DNA of 64,000 bases from Ruficoccus amylovorans (GCF_014230085.1 NZ_JACHVB010000014.1:303297-367296), one strand, 5' to 3'; positions 40,676-51,204 are shown, counted from the stretch's first letter. Notes: generated by a model not told the origin, from the sequence alone. A program made the numbers and translations.

Positions 40676-42568
40676 ATGTATTTAACATTAAGGTTTTTCA
40701 TTATCCACGCCATTTCGGTTTATTGTGCTTCGTTGTTGCTTGCTGTAGACGCCGACGATCCGGGGCGTTCGATGCGTGATGGGGAAGTGGAGGCCTCACA
40801 ATTGTTGTGGTTCGAGGATTTTGATTCCGCGAATAGCTTGCAGCGTTTCACGGGCAACGCCGGCGACTATGAGGCAACCGGTGGCGAAAATGGTTCGGGC
40901 TGCCTTACCGTTACTGCTACCGAACCGGGAGTGGATGTTGTTGTCTGCTCCTTGAATCCAGAATTATTGCGAGGGAAGACTGTTGTTCTAGACGGTCAGC
41001 TTAGGGCTAAGAATCTGCGGCAGTATCACGATCAAGCTCATATGGGACCCAAGCTCACGATCTACTTTCGTTCGGCGAGTGGGGGAGAACAATGGCATGA
41101 TCAGCCGAAAGAGTATGGGGACTATGACTGGACCGGTTTTCGGAACGAGGTGAAAATTCCCAATGACGTTGAGGCCGTGAAGGTGTTGCTGGGGCTTCAG
41201 ATGGCAACGGGAAATCTTTCTTTCGATAACTTAAAAATCTATGAAAAGCCTAGACTAAGGTCCGCAACTCCGCGTCCATCAGAATCAGAGCTTGAAGCGG
41301 TTCGGGTGGATGGACTTTGCGCCACTCCTCGGCTCAAGCTATCAGGGGAGTGGGCCTTTAATGCGATAGTCGATACGATAAATGACGGAGTCTGTGACGA
41401 GTCGTTTAATGTTTCGCCGCTGGCCAAGGTCAAAGTATTTAATGAAGAGTTATCCTCTGTGCAAATATTCAAAGCCTCAGGCCCTGGCTGGGATAAGGGT
41501 AATCGACTGAAAGGCATCTATATGACTCCAGATGCACTTGAAGTCGATTCTGTGGTTGTCCGGAATCAACATGGGGTTGGAATGGAATTGGGGCGTGACT
41601 ATTTGGTTGATCCGCGATGGGGTACTATCGGACGTGTGGAAGGAGGAAGCATCGGTGCGGATGAACCGGTTTATGTGGACTATTCTTTCTATCCGCAACG
41701 GATTGATTCAGTTTTTCTTAAAAACGGTCAACTGTATTATCGCGAGGGGAAACCTCTTGTCACTCAAGCTAGGCCCCCGGAGGCGGAGTCGGGAGAAGTG
41801 AGGGTTGCAAATATCTTTCTGTCCGGCAGGCAGGAACTACTGACTGAAGGCAATTTTTATCCGATCTTGGAAACGTCTTATCCCATCCGACCGAACCCAG
41901 TGGCTGACGAATTGCTTCCCGAAACGATGAAAAAGCTGCGCGATGGCGGGACTCTGCGTGTTTTAGCTTGGGGAGATAGTATTACAGACGGCGGATATCT
42001 ACGTGAAGAAGGAGAAGGAGCCCGTTGGCAACGCCAGTTTGTCGAAAAATTGCAGAGAAGATTTCCCCAGGCGAAGATCGTATTAGTGACTGAGGCGTGG
42101 GGAGGAAGAAACACAAATGATTATTTCGGGGTTCCGGCGGGGCATCCGCACAATTACCGTGAAAAGGTTATCGCGCCCAAACCGGACTTGGTCATCAGTG
42201 AGTTCATCAATGACAGTTGGCATTCCCAGGAAAATTTCGAGCGAAATTATGGACAAATTTTGACAGACCTGAATGCGATTGGAGCTGAATGGATTGTGAT
42301 TGCTCCTAGTTACCAGCGCGGGTGGGGAATGGAAGACGCAACGGGGCAAAAAAATATAGACGACGATCCCAGGGCGTATATAGCCATGTTGCGTAATTTC
42401 TCTAGCGCACATCGGATACCATGCGCGGACGTTTCGGCCCGTTATGGACGCTTATGGCGTCAGGGCATTCCGTTCCTGACGTTGATGACTAATCAGATAA
42501 ACCATCCCAATCGTACGGGATTGGAAATATATGCGGATGCACTCATGGCACTGTTCCCCGAGTCCTAG
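40676..42568 (+). CDS. Secreted SGNH/GDSL hydrolase
   Basis: 630 residues. Signal peptide at ~1-23 (FFIIHAISVYCASLLLAVDA). A beta-sandwich, carbohydrate-binding-like region (~45-190) is followed by a second domain and then the SGNH domain from ~425: WGDSITDG with S435, GGRNTNDY, EFINDSW and NQINHPNRTG. These enzymes remove acetyl or other esters from polysaccharide. It leads the plus-strand glycan cluster. Confidence 0.78.
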   Translation: MYLTLRFFIIHAISVYCASLLLAVDADDPGRSMRDGEVEASQLLWFEDFDSANSLQRFTGNAGDYEATGGENGSGCLTVTATEPGVDVVVCSLNPELLRGKTVVLDGQLRAKNLRQYHDQAHMGPKLTIYFRSASGGEQWHDQPKEYGDYDWTGFRNEVKIPNDVEAVKVLLGLQMATGNLSFDNLKIYEKPRLRSATPRPSESELEAVRVDGLCATPRLKLSGEWAFNAIVDTINDGVCDESFNVSPLAKVKVFNEELSSVQIFKASGPGWDKGNRLKGIYMTPDALEVDSVVVRNQHGVGMELGRDYLVDPRWGTIGRVEGGSIGADEPVYVDYSFYPQRIDSVFLKNGQLYYREGKPLVTQARPPEAESGEVRVANIFLSGRQELLTEGNFYPILETSYPIRPNPVADELLPETMKKLRDGGTLRVLAWGDSITDGGYLREEGEGARWQRQFVEKLQRRFPQAKIVLVTEAWGGRNTNDYFGVPAGHPHNYREKVIAPKPDLVISEFINDSWHSQENFERNYGQILTDLNAIGAEWIVIAPSYQRGWGMEDATGQKNIDDDPRAYIAMLRNFSSAHRIPCADVSARYGRLWRQGIPFLTLMTNQINHPNRTGLEIYADALMALFPES

Positions 42569-42740
42569 TATGACGGAATGATCTGTGGGGGTGAGAGAGG
42601 CAGAGAGCGGACAATGTGGGATTGGAGCAAGCGCCGATCAATCTGATATCCCCCACCGCGCATGCTTTTTTGCGCTGGTGCTTGACCTTTTACATAGGGT
42701 ATGACGGGATTAAAAAGTCTATTAATGTGGAACAACAGCA

Positions 42741-43829
42741 ATGGGTGAGAAAGTAACTTTGGCAACAATCGCAAAGATGGCAAAGCTATCGACAGCTGCG
42801 GTGTCGAATTTTATCAACTGCACGGAGAACTTCCCGTTGAGCGAGGTAAAGCAGAGCGCAGTCATGGAAGCGATGAGGCAGTTTAACTACCGGCCCAGCA
42901 TGGCTAGCAGTCAACTTCGCCGTAATAGTGTGCTGGCAGAAAAGGCGATTTTCATTTTCGGTTCGTATCCGACATGCCCGTCGTACGTCTCCTATCGTAA
43001 CCCGATGTTATCCGAACTTCTGATTGTTCTTATCGATCAGTTGAAGTTGCAGTTGGGCTTGGCTATGGAGATTCGTTCCGTTGGAGATGAGTCAGATATT
43101 CAATCCTGGAATGAGACGATTGCGGATGCCGAGGCGGTCATTTGCTATGGGAAACTTGACGAGAAATTGCTGAGGTTAAGTGTGCGCCGTAATATCCCGC
43201 TCGTTGTTATTTCGGAAACGGACTCAATGCCGGTCGATAGTCTGAGCCCGTGGGCGAAGAAACAGGATATGGTATTCTGGAACGCGCGGGATCATCTCAC
43301 CCTGATGCTCGATTACATGCTATCCAAGGGAGCGAAGCATTTGGCGTTTGTCAGTTCCTGTAATGTCAAAGCCAATCACCCCGAGTACTTCGCAATTGAG
43401 GCGGAGGCGAAGATTGCCAGTTTTCGGGAATTTCTTCTTCGGCATCCGGAGGTGAGTGGAGAATTGTATTCGCCGCCGAACTGGAAGAAGATTATACATA
43501 TCGATTATGAATCCCGAAATACCTATGAATTTTTGCAGAATACGAGCCTGAAAGAGTTTGATGCGATTGTGACTCACAATGATGCAGTGGCGCAGGGCGT
43601 CGCTTGGGCACTTCAGCGGCAAGGACTTCAACTGGGTAAGGATGTTTTTGTCGGAGGTGAGGGTGATTATCTACACTGCCGTTACGCAATTCCTCAAATA
43701 TCGACGGTCAGCTACGATAAAGAGAAAATGGCGGAGGCACTCTGCCGTATATTGAAGAGGAAGCTGACGGAGAATCGTCCGATGGGAGAATGTGTCTCCA
43801 TCCCGAGCAATCTGATTATTCGCTGTTAG
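42741..43829 (+). CDS. LacI-type regulator
   Basis: 362 residues. An N-terminal helix-turn-helix (VTLATIAKMAKLSTAAVSNFIN) and hinge (YRPSMASSQLRR) match the LacI family; the ligand-binding half ends with AIVTHNDAVAQGVAWAL and GGEGDYLHCRY. It probably controls the glycan cluster around it. The 170-bp gap before it has no recognised site. Confidence 0.8.
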   Translation: MGEKVTLATIAKMAKLSTAAVSNFINCTENFPLSEVKQSAVMEAMRQFNYRPSMASSQLRRNSVLAEKAIFIFGSYPTCPSYVSYRNPMLSELLIVLIDQLKLQLGLAMEIRSVGDESDIQSWNETIADAEAVICYGKLDEKLLRLSVRRNIPLVVISETDSMPVDSLSPWAKKQDMVFWNARDHLTLMLDYMLSKGAKHLAFVSSCNVKANHPEYFAIEAEAKIASFREFLLRHPEVSGELYSPPNWKKIIHIDYESRNTYEFLQNTSLKEFDAIVTHNDAVAQGVAWALQRQGLQLGKDVFVGGEGDYLHCRYAIPQISTVSYDKEKMAEALCRILKRKLTENRPMGECVSIPSNLIIRC

Positions 43830-44163
43830 TCCACTCATCGTTTGATTGGAGAGTGGAACCACTGAGAGATGTCCGGTATGAGTGCGACACGGCGTATTTT
43901 GAGCCCGGTCGTTAGGGGGGGCAGGCGTGTCTTGGTCTTGTCGGGGGGCTCGCTTCAGACTACCTCGTTGTCACTGCTCCACCGGACTGACGGCAATGGG
44001 GTCATAAATTTTTAAGATTTTGATGGTTGACTCTGAAAGAAATATGGCTTTCTTTTAGAAATCGATTAACGTATAACGAATTCGCAACCTCGCTCACACG
44101 ATAAATAGGACGGTTGTCCTTACGGTTTCGTTAACTTTTAAATAAACACACACCCCAAATACC
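43830..44163. other. Non-coding gap with shared regulatory motif
   Basis: 334 bp without a gene. TTAACGTATAACGA at 44066-44079 matches the copy before the SGNH gene. GAAAGAAATATGGCTTTC (44034-44051) is a small hairpin. The rest shows nothing clear. Likely promoter region of the surface-protein operon. Confidence 0.5.
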
Positions 44164-45732
44164 ATGAAAACTATACATCGTATCTATGCTGTTACCTCGG
44201 GCGTTGTTTCCTTATATGCCCTGATACCGAACTCATTCGCAGTTGAATGGACTGGCAGTGGTGCAACTCCGGAGTGGACTATTGGTGAAAATTGGCAGGG
44301 CGGTATTGCTCCTGTGAATGACGGGACGGCCGTTGTTGACTATGTACTGGGGGAGGGCGGAGTTTCCGTCGTTGATCAAGCTTGGTCAATTGGAACTATC
44401 AGTTTTCTTCAAGGGGCTGGCTCCTATCAGGTTTCTGGAGAGATGCTGACGATCAGCGGGAGTAATCCTGGGGTTGCATCGTCCAATTACATCATCAGGA
44501 ATCGGTCTTCCAGTCAGCAATTTGTTAGTAATGACCTCCAGTTGTCGAACCATGGTGTTATATGGGCTGAGAATGCTGACTTAACTCTTACGGGGGCGAT
44601 GAATATAGACAGTGGCCTTTATCTTTATTTACAAGCCCAGTCAGAACAAGCACTGACGATCTCGGGTAATATCTCTGGCGATGCTGGCACTCTTGCCCTT
44701 AATGGGGGGGGGAGCGTTGAGTTGAGTGGCACTAATGCATTTACCGCGAATACGCGCATTAAAGTATGGGGAGATACGACGCTTGTGTTAAGCTCTGATG
44801 GTGCGCTTGGTAATGTCACAAAAGATATATTGCTTGGTTCTGATTCAACTACTAGTGCCGGGACACCTGCCCTTCTTACCAATGGCGCAATAACAGTTAC
44901 GCAAACAATACGCCTGACATCGAGCAGTGGAGACCGTGTTTCTACCGTTGGGGGGAAAAGCGCACACGTTTCCGAGTTTACCGGAAATATACTTCTGAAT
45001 GGCACCTATCCGTCGAATGTTATGCCACTAATCGTTACTGCGGCCGAAGGAGGACGGGTCAATGTGCGCGGAAGCATCGTGCGTGAGGGGCATGCTACTG
45101 GCGATAAGGATACCATCACTAAGACGGGACTTGGAATCGTGGCTCTGTATGGGAATGCAAACCATTGGAGCGGTGAAACCCTTATTGAATCGGGGACTCT
45201 GATCGTGAATGGCATACTTAGCGCAGGAGGGGGTTCTGTCATTGCTAAGGACGGGGCTACGCTTGCCGGTGTGGGAACGATTAATCGTAATGTGCTGATC
45301 AAAACTGGGGCTACGCTTTCCGCTGGAGATATCGATACCGATGGGACAACGAGCCTGACAGGAATACTTGCTGTTAACGGGAATTTATCATCCGAGGATG
45401 GGTCGTTTCTGCTCTTCGATGTGGGAGATCGCCTGAATATCGACGGTGATGTTGCTTTTGGGGCCAGTACTGTCAGTTTTTCAAACATCGCTAGTTGGAG
45501 TGATGGTCGCCATTTACTGATCAGTTACACGGGGAATATGACCGCGAATGAATTGGCATTGGCCTTGGATGTGCCGTCCGGTTGGACTCTGGATGCCACC
45601 ACAACTGGTGAAATCGCCGTTATTGTCATCCCGGAAGCTGGCGGTGCATCGATCTTTCTCGGAATTATTTGCTCGCTGATCACGCTATACCTTCGCTCCG
45701 GGGCAAAGATGAATCGTCGCAAAATGCAATAA
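44164..45732 (+). CDS. Surface protein with autotransporter-type strands and PEP-CTERM-like tail
   Basis: 522 residues. Signal peptide ends near NSFAVEW (~25). The body is a Gly/Ser/Thr/Asn-rich beta-helix with autotransporter-associated strand repeats (GTLALNGGGSVELSGTNAFT; LIESGTLIVNG). The end IPEAGGASIFLGIICSLITLYL followed by RRK resembles a PEP-CTERM sorting signal, with PEA in place of PEP. Such proteins of Verrucomicrobiota are exported and processed by exosortase. It may hold glycan at the cell surface. Confidence 0.75.
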   Translation: MKTIHRIYAVTSGVVSLYALIPNSFAVEWTGSGATPEWTIGENWQGGIAPVNDGTAVVDYVLGEGGVSVVDQAWSIGTISFLQGAGSYQVSGEMLTISGSNPGVASSNYIIRNRSSSQQFVSNDLQLSNHGVIWAENADLTLTGAMNIDSGLYLYLQAQSEQALTISGNISGDAGTLALNGGGSVELSGTNAFTANTRIKVWGDTTLVLSSDGALGNVTKDILLGSDSTTSAGTPALLTNGAITVTQTIRLTSSSGDRVSTVGGKSAHVSEFTGNILLNGTYPSNVMPLIVTAAEGGRVNVRGSIVREGHATGDKDTITKTGLGIVALYGNANHWSGETLIESGTLIVNGILSAGGGSVIAKDGATLAGVGTINRNVLIKTGATLSAGDIDTDGTTSLTGILAVNGNLSSEDGSFLLFDVGDRLNIDGDVAFGASTVSFSNIASWSDGRHLLISYTGNMTANELALALDVPSGWTLDATTTGEIAVIVIPEAGGASIFLGIICSLITLYLRSGAKMNRRKMQ

Positions 45733-45772
45733 CAACTTCGGACATTTAAAAATATCTGACTAAGTCGAGGGC

Positions 45773-46534
45773 ATGAAATTACCCCTTCATGTTAATAGAT
45801 CAAAACTCTCTTCCGCCCGGGGGATTACACTGGTTGAAGTGATTGTTGTCATTGCCATTGTGGCAGTTCTGACCGGTATCCTGATTGCCGGGGTCGGAAG
45901 GATCAAGGAGTCGGCTAATGCGTCGAAGTGTTTGGCAAATTTAAGGCAAATCGGAGTCGCCTCTGCTCTTTATTGTGTGGATCATAATCAGCGTTTGGTT
46001 CCAATCGTTGGTCGCCTGCCGGAAAGTAGCTATCATAAAACATGGCGAGTACATCTGGAGCCCTATTTGCCTGATCAAACTGCGGAAGGTAAGGGAGTTT
46101 TCTGGTGTCCGTCTGGAGCCTATAACGAACCTACAAATTCAACAAAAGCATCAGGAACTCGACCCGCCTCATATGGGATTAATAATTACATTGGATTGCA
46201 CTCCGTTTCCGTGGCCCAGGAGTCTGCTTTTATCTCTGATGTTAAAAACCCCACTGGGACTATATTTGTGGCAGATATCGGACTTGTTGCCAACCTGGGG
46301 GATGATCCAAGTGATTGGGTTGATCGTGGAGAGAGCGTTGCGACTACTAGTTACGGTTATGCCAGATTTCCTGAAGATCCCTTATGGTCATCTGATCCAT
46401 GGAATGTTTTTCCCCGGCATGGGGGGCATGTGAATGTGCTGTTTTATGATGGTCATGTCGGTAGCTTGGATGTCGTAACGGACATCATGGATGTGACAGT
46501 TGGAAGCCGTGAATGCATGTATGACAATGAGTAA
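45773..46534 (+). CDS. Pseudopilin with H-X9-DG end (DUF1559-like)
   Basis: 253 residues. Prepilin cleavage motif and hydrophobic helix ARGITLVEVIVVIAIVAVLTG (~17-37), then a globular part ending HGGHVNVLFYDGHVGSLD, the H-X9-DG signature of Planctomycete and Verrucomicrobial pseudopilins. It could form part of a surface assembly that binds polysaccharide. Its end overlaps the next gene. Confidence 0.82.
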   Translation: MKLPLHVNRSKLSSARGITLVEVIVVIAIVAVLTGILIAGVGRIKESANASKCLANLRQIGVASALYCVDHNQRLVPIVGRLPESSYHKTWRVHLEPYLPDQTAEGKGVFWCPSGAYNEPTNSTKASGTRPASYGINNYIGLHSVSVAQESAFISDVKNPTGTIFVADIGLVANLGDDPSDWVDRGESVATTSYGYARFPEDPLWSSDPWNVFPRHGGHVNVLFYDGHVGSLDVVTDIMDVTVGSRECMYDNE

Positions 46535-48269
46535 TTATTATTATAAAATAAGACTGTACATCCAAATGTTGGTAAGTGCCTTAAGTGTTGCATTTGGCTG
46601 CTACCCGCTGTTGGCCGATGAGCCCGTTCTGGACGGTTTTTGGGATATCGCCAACCCAATTGATAATCCATTCAATATAGATATGATTGCGGAACGTGAT
46701 GCGGAAGGAGTGCGTACCACTGAGTTCTATATGGACGGTGAGCCGTTTAATGGAAAAGAGACCAGAATGTACGCCGTATATTCACGTCCGATCGAAGAGG
46801 GAAACTATCCCGCAGTGCTCAGAGTCCATGGGAGCAGTTTGGATAAGTTGCCGGTCGAGGTGTCTGAATATTATGCTCAAAATGGCTTCGCGTGCTTGCA
46901 GGTCGATTGGGAGTATCCCTCGGATAAGCGTCCGGGGCTCCAGTCGTCCTATGTTGCGGAAGGTCGTATGACGACGGCGAACTATGAAGCGATTGACCCT
47001 GCTGTGGATGTCATGCGTAACGCTATTCTTTTTTTGCGGAGAGGATTGCAGTTCTTACGTAGTCGCTCGGAGGTGAATGCGGATGAAATATGCGTGTCCG
47101 GAGTTTCGGTGGGCGGGCAACTTACGCTGATACTGCTGGGAATCGAGCCGGAGATCCGGGCGGCCTCGGTCAAATATGGTTCCATTAGTGGCTACCCAGG
47201 CAGCTATTTTGGGGGTATCTACGAGGCTTTGAATCGTGTTAATGATGCCGACTACAAAGCTTACTGGTTGGAACGGATGGATTCGGCGAATTATTTGGAG
47301 AACTATAATGCGGAGGTGCTGATTATTTCGGGGACCGATGACGTCTTTTACTGGATGCCGACTGTCCTCGAAACATGGAGGCGCATTCCGACGGAGAAAC
47401 GACTGCTGATGTGGCCCAGTGTGAACCACCGTTTCATTAATGATGAAACGGTCCCATTGGCTTACTTCATGTCCGTTCTAGGGCTGGAAAAACCATGGCC
47501 GGAGATTTCTAGTTTTCGTGCTCTTCGCACAGATAACGGTAATCGCTTTGAGATAGAAGTGGAGCCTGGATGTGAGGTAGAACGTGTTACCGTCATCTAT
47601 AAAACTGACTCGAGGGATCGTTTCCGTTTTCAGCGCGATTGGAAGACGCTGAATGCTAGAATGGCGGGCAATACCTGGGTGGCTCATTCTGGGCAGCCCT
47701 TGACGCGGGATGGACAGTTGGTGGCGTATGCGATGATTACGGATGCGAATGGGCGTCAGTCCTGTTCTGATACGGTCGAGATTCCTGAATTGCCGGTGTG
47801 GCGTGATTTTACGGCGACATCGGGTCTTGTCCATGTGCCAGAGGAAGACCACTTCAACTACCGCGGCGAGTTTGAGGAGGACCATCGGAGTTTTCGCTAT
47901 AGCGGGAACGCGCACCGCGACGCTTCCGGGGCATACGCGTGGCAAGGCAACGGGGCGGCGGTCATCCCCGCGGATGCTGACAGCAAATTCGTGTTTTACG
48001 GAGTGCCCGGGGTGAGTGAGAAACACTTCCGTCTGCACGGCATGGCCAGAAGCATGAGTGGCGATTCTGGGACATTGAATGTAAGCATTCAGTGGAACGA
48101 TCAGAACCGTACGCTCCAAGATTTTAGTCAGAAGCTGACCCAGAATTATCAGCCTTTTAATATCGAGGGTGAGGTTCCGCATGGAGCTTGCGCCGGGACG
48201 CTTGTCATCCAGTCATCTGAAGATGGTGCTGTCATTGATAATATTCAGTCGAGTTATGATCATTTTTAA
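46521..48269 (+). CDS. Secreted alpha/beta hydrolase, acetylxylan-esterase-like
   Basis: 582 residues from 46521 (ATG 46527 is an alternative). Signal peptide region to ~35. The hydrolase domain has AVLRVHGSS and the nucleophile elbow GVSVGGQ with S196, a late acid in SGTDDVFYW and the histidine in WPSVNHRF. The C-terminal ~200 residues are beta-rich and may bind glycan. A deacetylase or esterase for the polymer is the best guess. It overlaps both neighbours by about 14 nt. Confidence 0.72.
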   Translation: MTMSNYYYKIRLYIQMLVSALSVAFGCYPLLADEPVLDGFWDIANPIDNPFNIDMIAERDAEGVRTTEFYMDGEPFNGKETRMYAVYSRPIEEGNYPAVLRVHGSSLDKLPVEVSEYYAQNGFACLQVDWEYPSDKRPGLQSSYVAEGRMTTANYEAIDPAVDVMRNAILFLRRGLQFLRSRSEVNADEICVSGVSVGGQLTLILLGIEPEIRAASVKYGSISGYPGSYFGGIYEALNRVNDADYKAYWLERMDSANYLENYNAEVLIISGTDDVFYWMPTVLETWRRIPTEKRLLMWPSVNHRFINDETVPLAYFMSVLGLEKPWPEISSFRALRTDNGNRFEIEVEPGCEVERVTVIYKTDSRDRFRFQRDWKTLNARMAGNTWVAHSGQPLTRDGQLVAYAMITDANGRQSCSDTVEIPELPVWRDFTATSGLVHVPEEDHFNYRGEFEEDHRSFRYSGNAHRDASGAYAWQGNGAAVIPADADSKFVFYGVPGVSEKHFRLHGMARSMSGDSGTLNVSIQWNDQNRTLQDFSQKLTQNYQPFNIEGEVPHGACAGTLVIQSSEDGAVIDNIQSSYDHF

Positions 48270-49857
48270 TGATAGATACGCTATATTGGTTTTGATCCCT
48301 TTTTGCGTTGCTATGTCGATCGTGCTGAGGGCCGAATCTAGTGGCCCGCAAAGCGTAGATATCTTCAATGATGAAATCCCTTTGCAATGGGAACTGTATG
48401 ACGACGGGTGCCGTGTGATCGGTGAGAATGGACACAGGTTGCTTGAAGTCGTCACTACGGACGTTTTCTCAGATAATTGGGCTATGGCTGACCTCAATGC
48501 ATTTGATGGCTTTGAGGGGAAGGCTCTACGTGTGCGCGGAGAGATTCGTTGTGAGCAGTTAGCGCGTGAAAATAGCACCTACCGATGGGCTGGTGCTAAG
48601 CTTGTCGTGGTGCAGGAAAGCACTAATGGGGAGCGGGAGTCATCAACGCTTGCTAAGTATGGTACGACGCAATGGGAGCCGGTTGAGGAAATATTTTTTT
48701 TGGATCCGGGAAGCGAGTTGACGGTCATGATCGGAATTGAGGGAGCGAGTGGAAGCGCTTGGTTCCGGAACTTTAATCTAGCGCTTATCGACGCTACGGA
48801 CGTTTACCCGGCAGCTGGAAGCAACATCACTCAAGCCGCCTATTCCGAGTCCGTCGAATCAATGCCGCATCGGCGCGGGTTTATGTCACCCTCGACTTTC
48901 ACGGAAGCCTTCTTTGGCAAGGATATGCCCGAGATGAAGCGTTGGGGGGCGAATCTGCTCCGTTTGCAACTCATTCGGAACTGGAATCAGGCTGACAGCG
49001 ATCAATCGGTGGAGGAGTATCTTCTGTGGGTCCGCCAACGTGTCCCCGATATTTTGCGTGTTTTGGACCTGGCGGACGAGTTGGATATGCAGGTTGTGCT
49101 GGATTTGCATGTCCCTCCCGGTGGTCGTCGTAGACCGGGCGGTGAGATGAACCTTTTTCATGAGAAGAAATTCGCCGAGGCCTTTCTTGACGCGTGGAAG
49201 GTGCTTGCGACCTCAGTGGCCGGGCATCCGGCGTTGTACGGCTATGACCTTTTGAATGAGCCATACCAGAAGGTGGTACCTGCGGACGAGGTTGATTATT
49301 TGGAGTTGCAATACCGCGCAGCACAGATGGTGAGAGAGATCGACAAAGAGACACCGATTATAATCGAGTCCAATCTAAACGCATCACCAAAGACATTTAG
49401 GTACCTCAAGCCTCTTCCGCTTGAGGATATTATCTATCAGGTTCACATGTATGAGCCTGCTCTTTATACTCACCAGGGGGTCGGCGGAAATCCGTTGCTT
49501 GAGGCGGCCTATCCGGGAACTTTGCCTGCAGGGTTTTACGAAAAAAACGAGTATTTTGACCGCAGGAAACTGAAGGAGGTCTTACAACCCGTTCGGGATT
49601 TTCAGCTTAAATACGGCGCGAAAATCTATGTGGGAGAATTCTCTACTGCGCGCTGGTCCAAGGGCGGCGAGCGGTACTTGGAGGACTGTATCTCCATCTT
49701 CGAAGAGTACGGTTGGGATTGGAGCTACCATGCGTTTCGCGAGTGGGACGGATGGAGCCTTGAGCACGCTGATGAGAAGGAGGATCGAAAGCGATCTGAG
49801 TCTGATACGGACAGGAAAAAAGTGCTCCTGCAGGCACTCGAGAGAAATAGCCAATAG
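48256..49857 (+). CDS. GH5-type glycoside hydrolase, secreted
   Basis: 533 residues from 48256. Signal peptide (ILVLIPFCVAMSIVLRA). A beta-sandwich of ~150 residues precedes a GH5 TIM barrel with GANLLRLQLIRNW, VVLDLHVPPGG, acid/base E335 in DLLNEPYQK and nucleophile E461 in YVGEFSTARW. GH5 covers many beta-glycanases; substrate not predictable. Confidence 0.82.
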   Translation: MIIFNDRYAILVLIPFCVAMSIVLRAESSGPQSVDIFNDEIPLQWELYDDGCRVIGENGHRLLEVVTTDVFSDNWAMADLNAFDGFEGKALRVRGEIRCEQLARENSTYRWAGAKLVVVQESTNGERESSTLAKYGTTQWEPVEEIFFLDPGSELTVMIGIEGASGSAWFRNFNLALIDATDVYPAAGSNITQAAYSESVESMPHRRGFMSPSTFTEAFFGKDMPEMKRWGANLLRLQLIRNWNQADSDQSVEEYLLWVRQRVPDILRVLDLADELDMQVVLDLHVPPGGRRRPGGEMNLFHEKKFAEAFLDAWKVLATSVAGHPALYGYDLLNEPYQKVVPADEVDYLELQYRAAQMVREIDKETPIIIESNLNASPKTFRYLKPLPLEDIIYQVHMYEPALYTHQGVGGNPLLEAAYPGTLPAGFYEKNEYFDRRKLKEVLQPVRDFQLKYGAKIYVGEFSTARWSKGGERYLEDCISIFEEYGWDWSYHAFREWDGWSLEHADEKEDRKRSESDTDRKKVLLQALERNSQ

Positions 49858-49873
49858 CGTTTACTTTAATGCG

Positions 49874-51163
49874 ATGAGTGTGATGAATAAAGGTGATGTC
49901 AGATGGTTTACGCAAGCCCGCTTTGGATTGTTTATCCACTGGGGGCTATACTCAATGCCAGCAAGGCATGAATGGATACGGTATAAGGAGGAGATTACGG
50001 ACGAGGATTATCGGACCTACTTTGACCTCTTTAATCCAGATCTTTTTCAACCGGAGCAATGGGCGGAGCTGGCAAGAAGAGCCGGGATGAAATACGTCAT
50101 CATTACGGCAAAGCACCACGAGGGTTTTTGTCTGTGGGACAGCCAGTACACCGATTATAAGGCGACGAATACCGTCCAGAGACGCGATCTTTTACGCGAG
50201 ATCATTGACGCCTTCCGGCGAGTGGGGATACGCATCGGAATTTATTATTCACTGATAGACTGGCATCATCCGGATTTTACGGTGGACCGGATTCACCCCT
50301 ATCGGGAGAAGGTTAACTGGGCCGTGTGTAATCAAGTGCGCCACATGCCAACGTATGCACAATACATGCGCGACCAAGTGACAGAACTACTGACCTGTTA
50401 CGGCGATATCGATATCCTGTGGTTCGATTTCAGCTACAATCAGCAAGCAGGTGGGAAGGGGAGAGACGATTGGGAGTCGGAAAAACTGGTCAATCATGTG
50501 CGGAGCCTCCGACCGAATATTATCATTGATAACCGTTTGGATTTGCCGGGATCGGGGGATATCATGACTCCCGAGCAGTACACGCCGGATGAACCGATAG
50601 TCGGCGATGACGGTAAGCCTACGGTATGGGAGGGATGCCAGACCTTTTCTGGGTCATGGGGATATTTTCGCGATGAGACAAACTGGAAAAGCGTGAAGAT
50701 GTGCATCGAGATGCTGGTGCGTCATGTGTCATGCGGGGGGAACCTGTTGCTCAATGTCGGTCCGACCTCGCGCGGCGAGATCGATCCTCGCGCGACGCAT
50801 GCGCTGAACGGTATTGCTAAGTGGATGCATCATCATTCGCAATCAATATACGGATGCGGGCCCGCCCCCATTGAGTTCATCGTGCCCCCGGATTGTCGCT
50901 ACACGTGGAATTTCCAAACTGGCAAGCTGTATCTACACTGTTTTGCGTGGCCGTTTAAACACCTGCATCTTCGCGGGATGAGGGGGCGTGTCAAGTATGC
51001 GCAACTCATGGTTGACGGAAGTGAGATCATACGGCGAACGTCCGACAGCCAAGTGCACGCACACTTGAGCAGCGCGACGCCAGAGGGGGCGGTTACGTTG
51101 GAATTGCCGACATGCCTGCCGTTTGAGTGTGAGGTTCCCGTTATAGAGATCACAATCACGTGA
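49874..51163 (+). CDS. GH29 alpha-L-fucosidase
   Basis: 429 residues from 49874 (ATG 49883 is equally possible). GH29 features: QARFGLFIHWGLYSMPA, KYVIITAKHHEGFCLWDS, GIYYSLIDWHHPDF and nucleophile D185 in ILWFDFSYN, then LVRHVSCGGNLLLNVGPTSRGEI. No signal peptide, so it probably acts inside the cell on imported fucosylated oligosaccharides. This is the best clue to the substrate of the cluster. Confidence 0.88.
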   Translation: MSVMNKGDVRWFTQARFGLFIHWGLYSMPARHEWIRYKEEITDEDYRTYFDLFNPDLFQPEQWAELARRAGMKYVIITAKHHEGFCLWDSQYTDYKATNTVQRRDLLREIIDAFRRVGIRIGIYYSLIDWHHPDFTVDRIHPYREKVNWAVCNQVRHMPTYAQYMRDQVTELLTCYGDIDILWFDFSYNQQAGGKGRDDWESEKLVNHVRSLRPNIIIDNRLDLPGSGDIMTPEQYTPDEPIVGDDGKPTVWEGCQTFSGSWGYFRDETNWKSVKMCIEMLVRHVSCGGNLLLNVGPTSRGEIDPRATHALNGIAKWMHHHSQSIYGCGPAPIEFIVPPDCRYTWNFQTGKLYLHCFAWPFKHLHLRGMRGRVKYAQLMVDGSEIIRRTSDSQVHAHLSSATPEGAVTLELPTCLPFECEVPVIEITIT

Positions 51164-51204
51164 TCCTTATAATGCTATATATTAATTGGAGTATTTTTGT
51201 TGTT

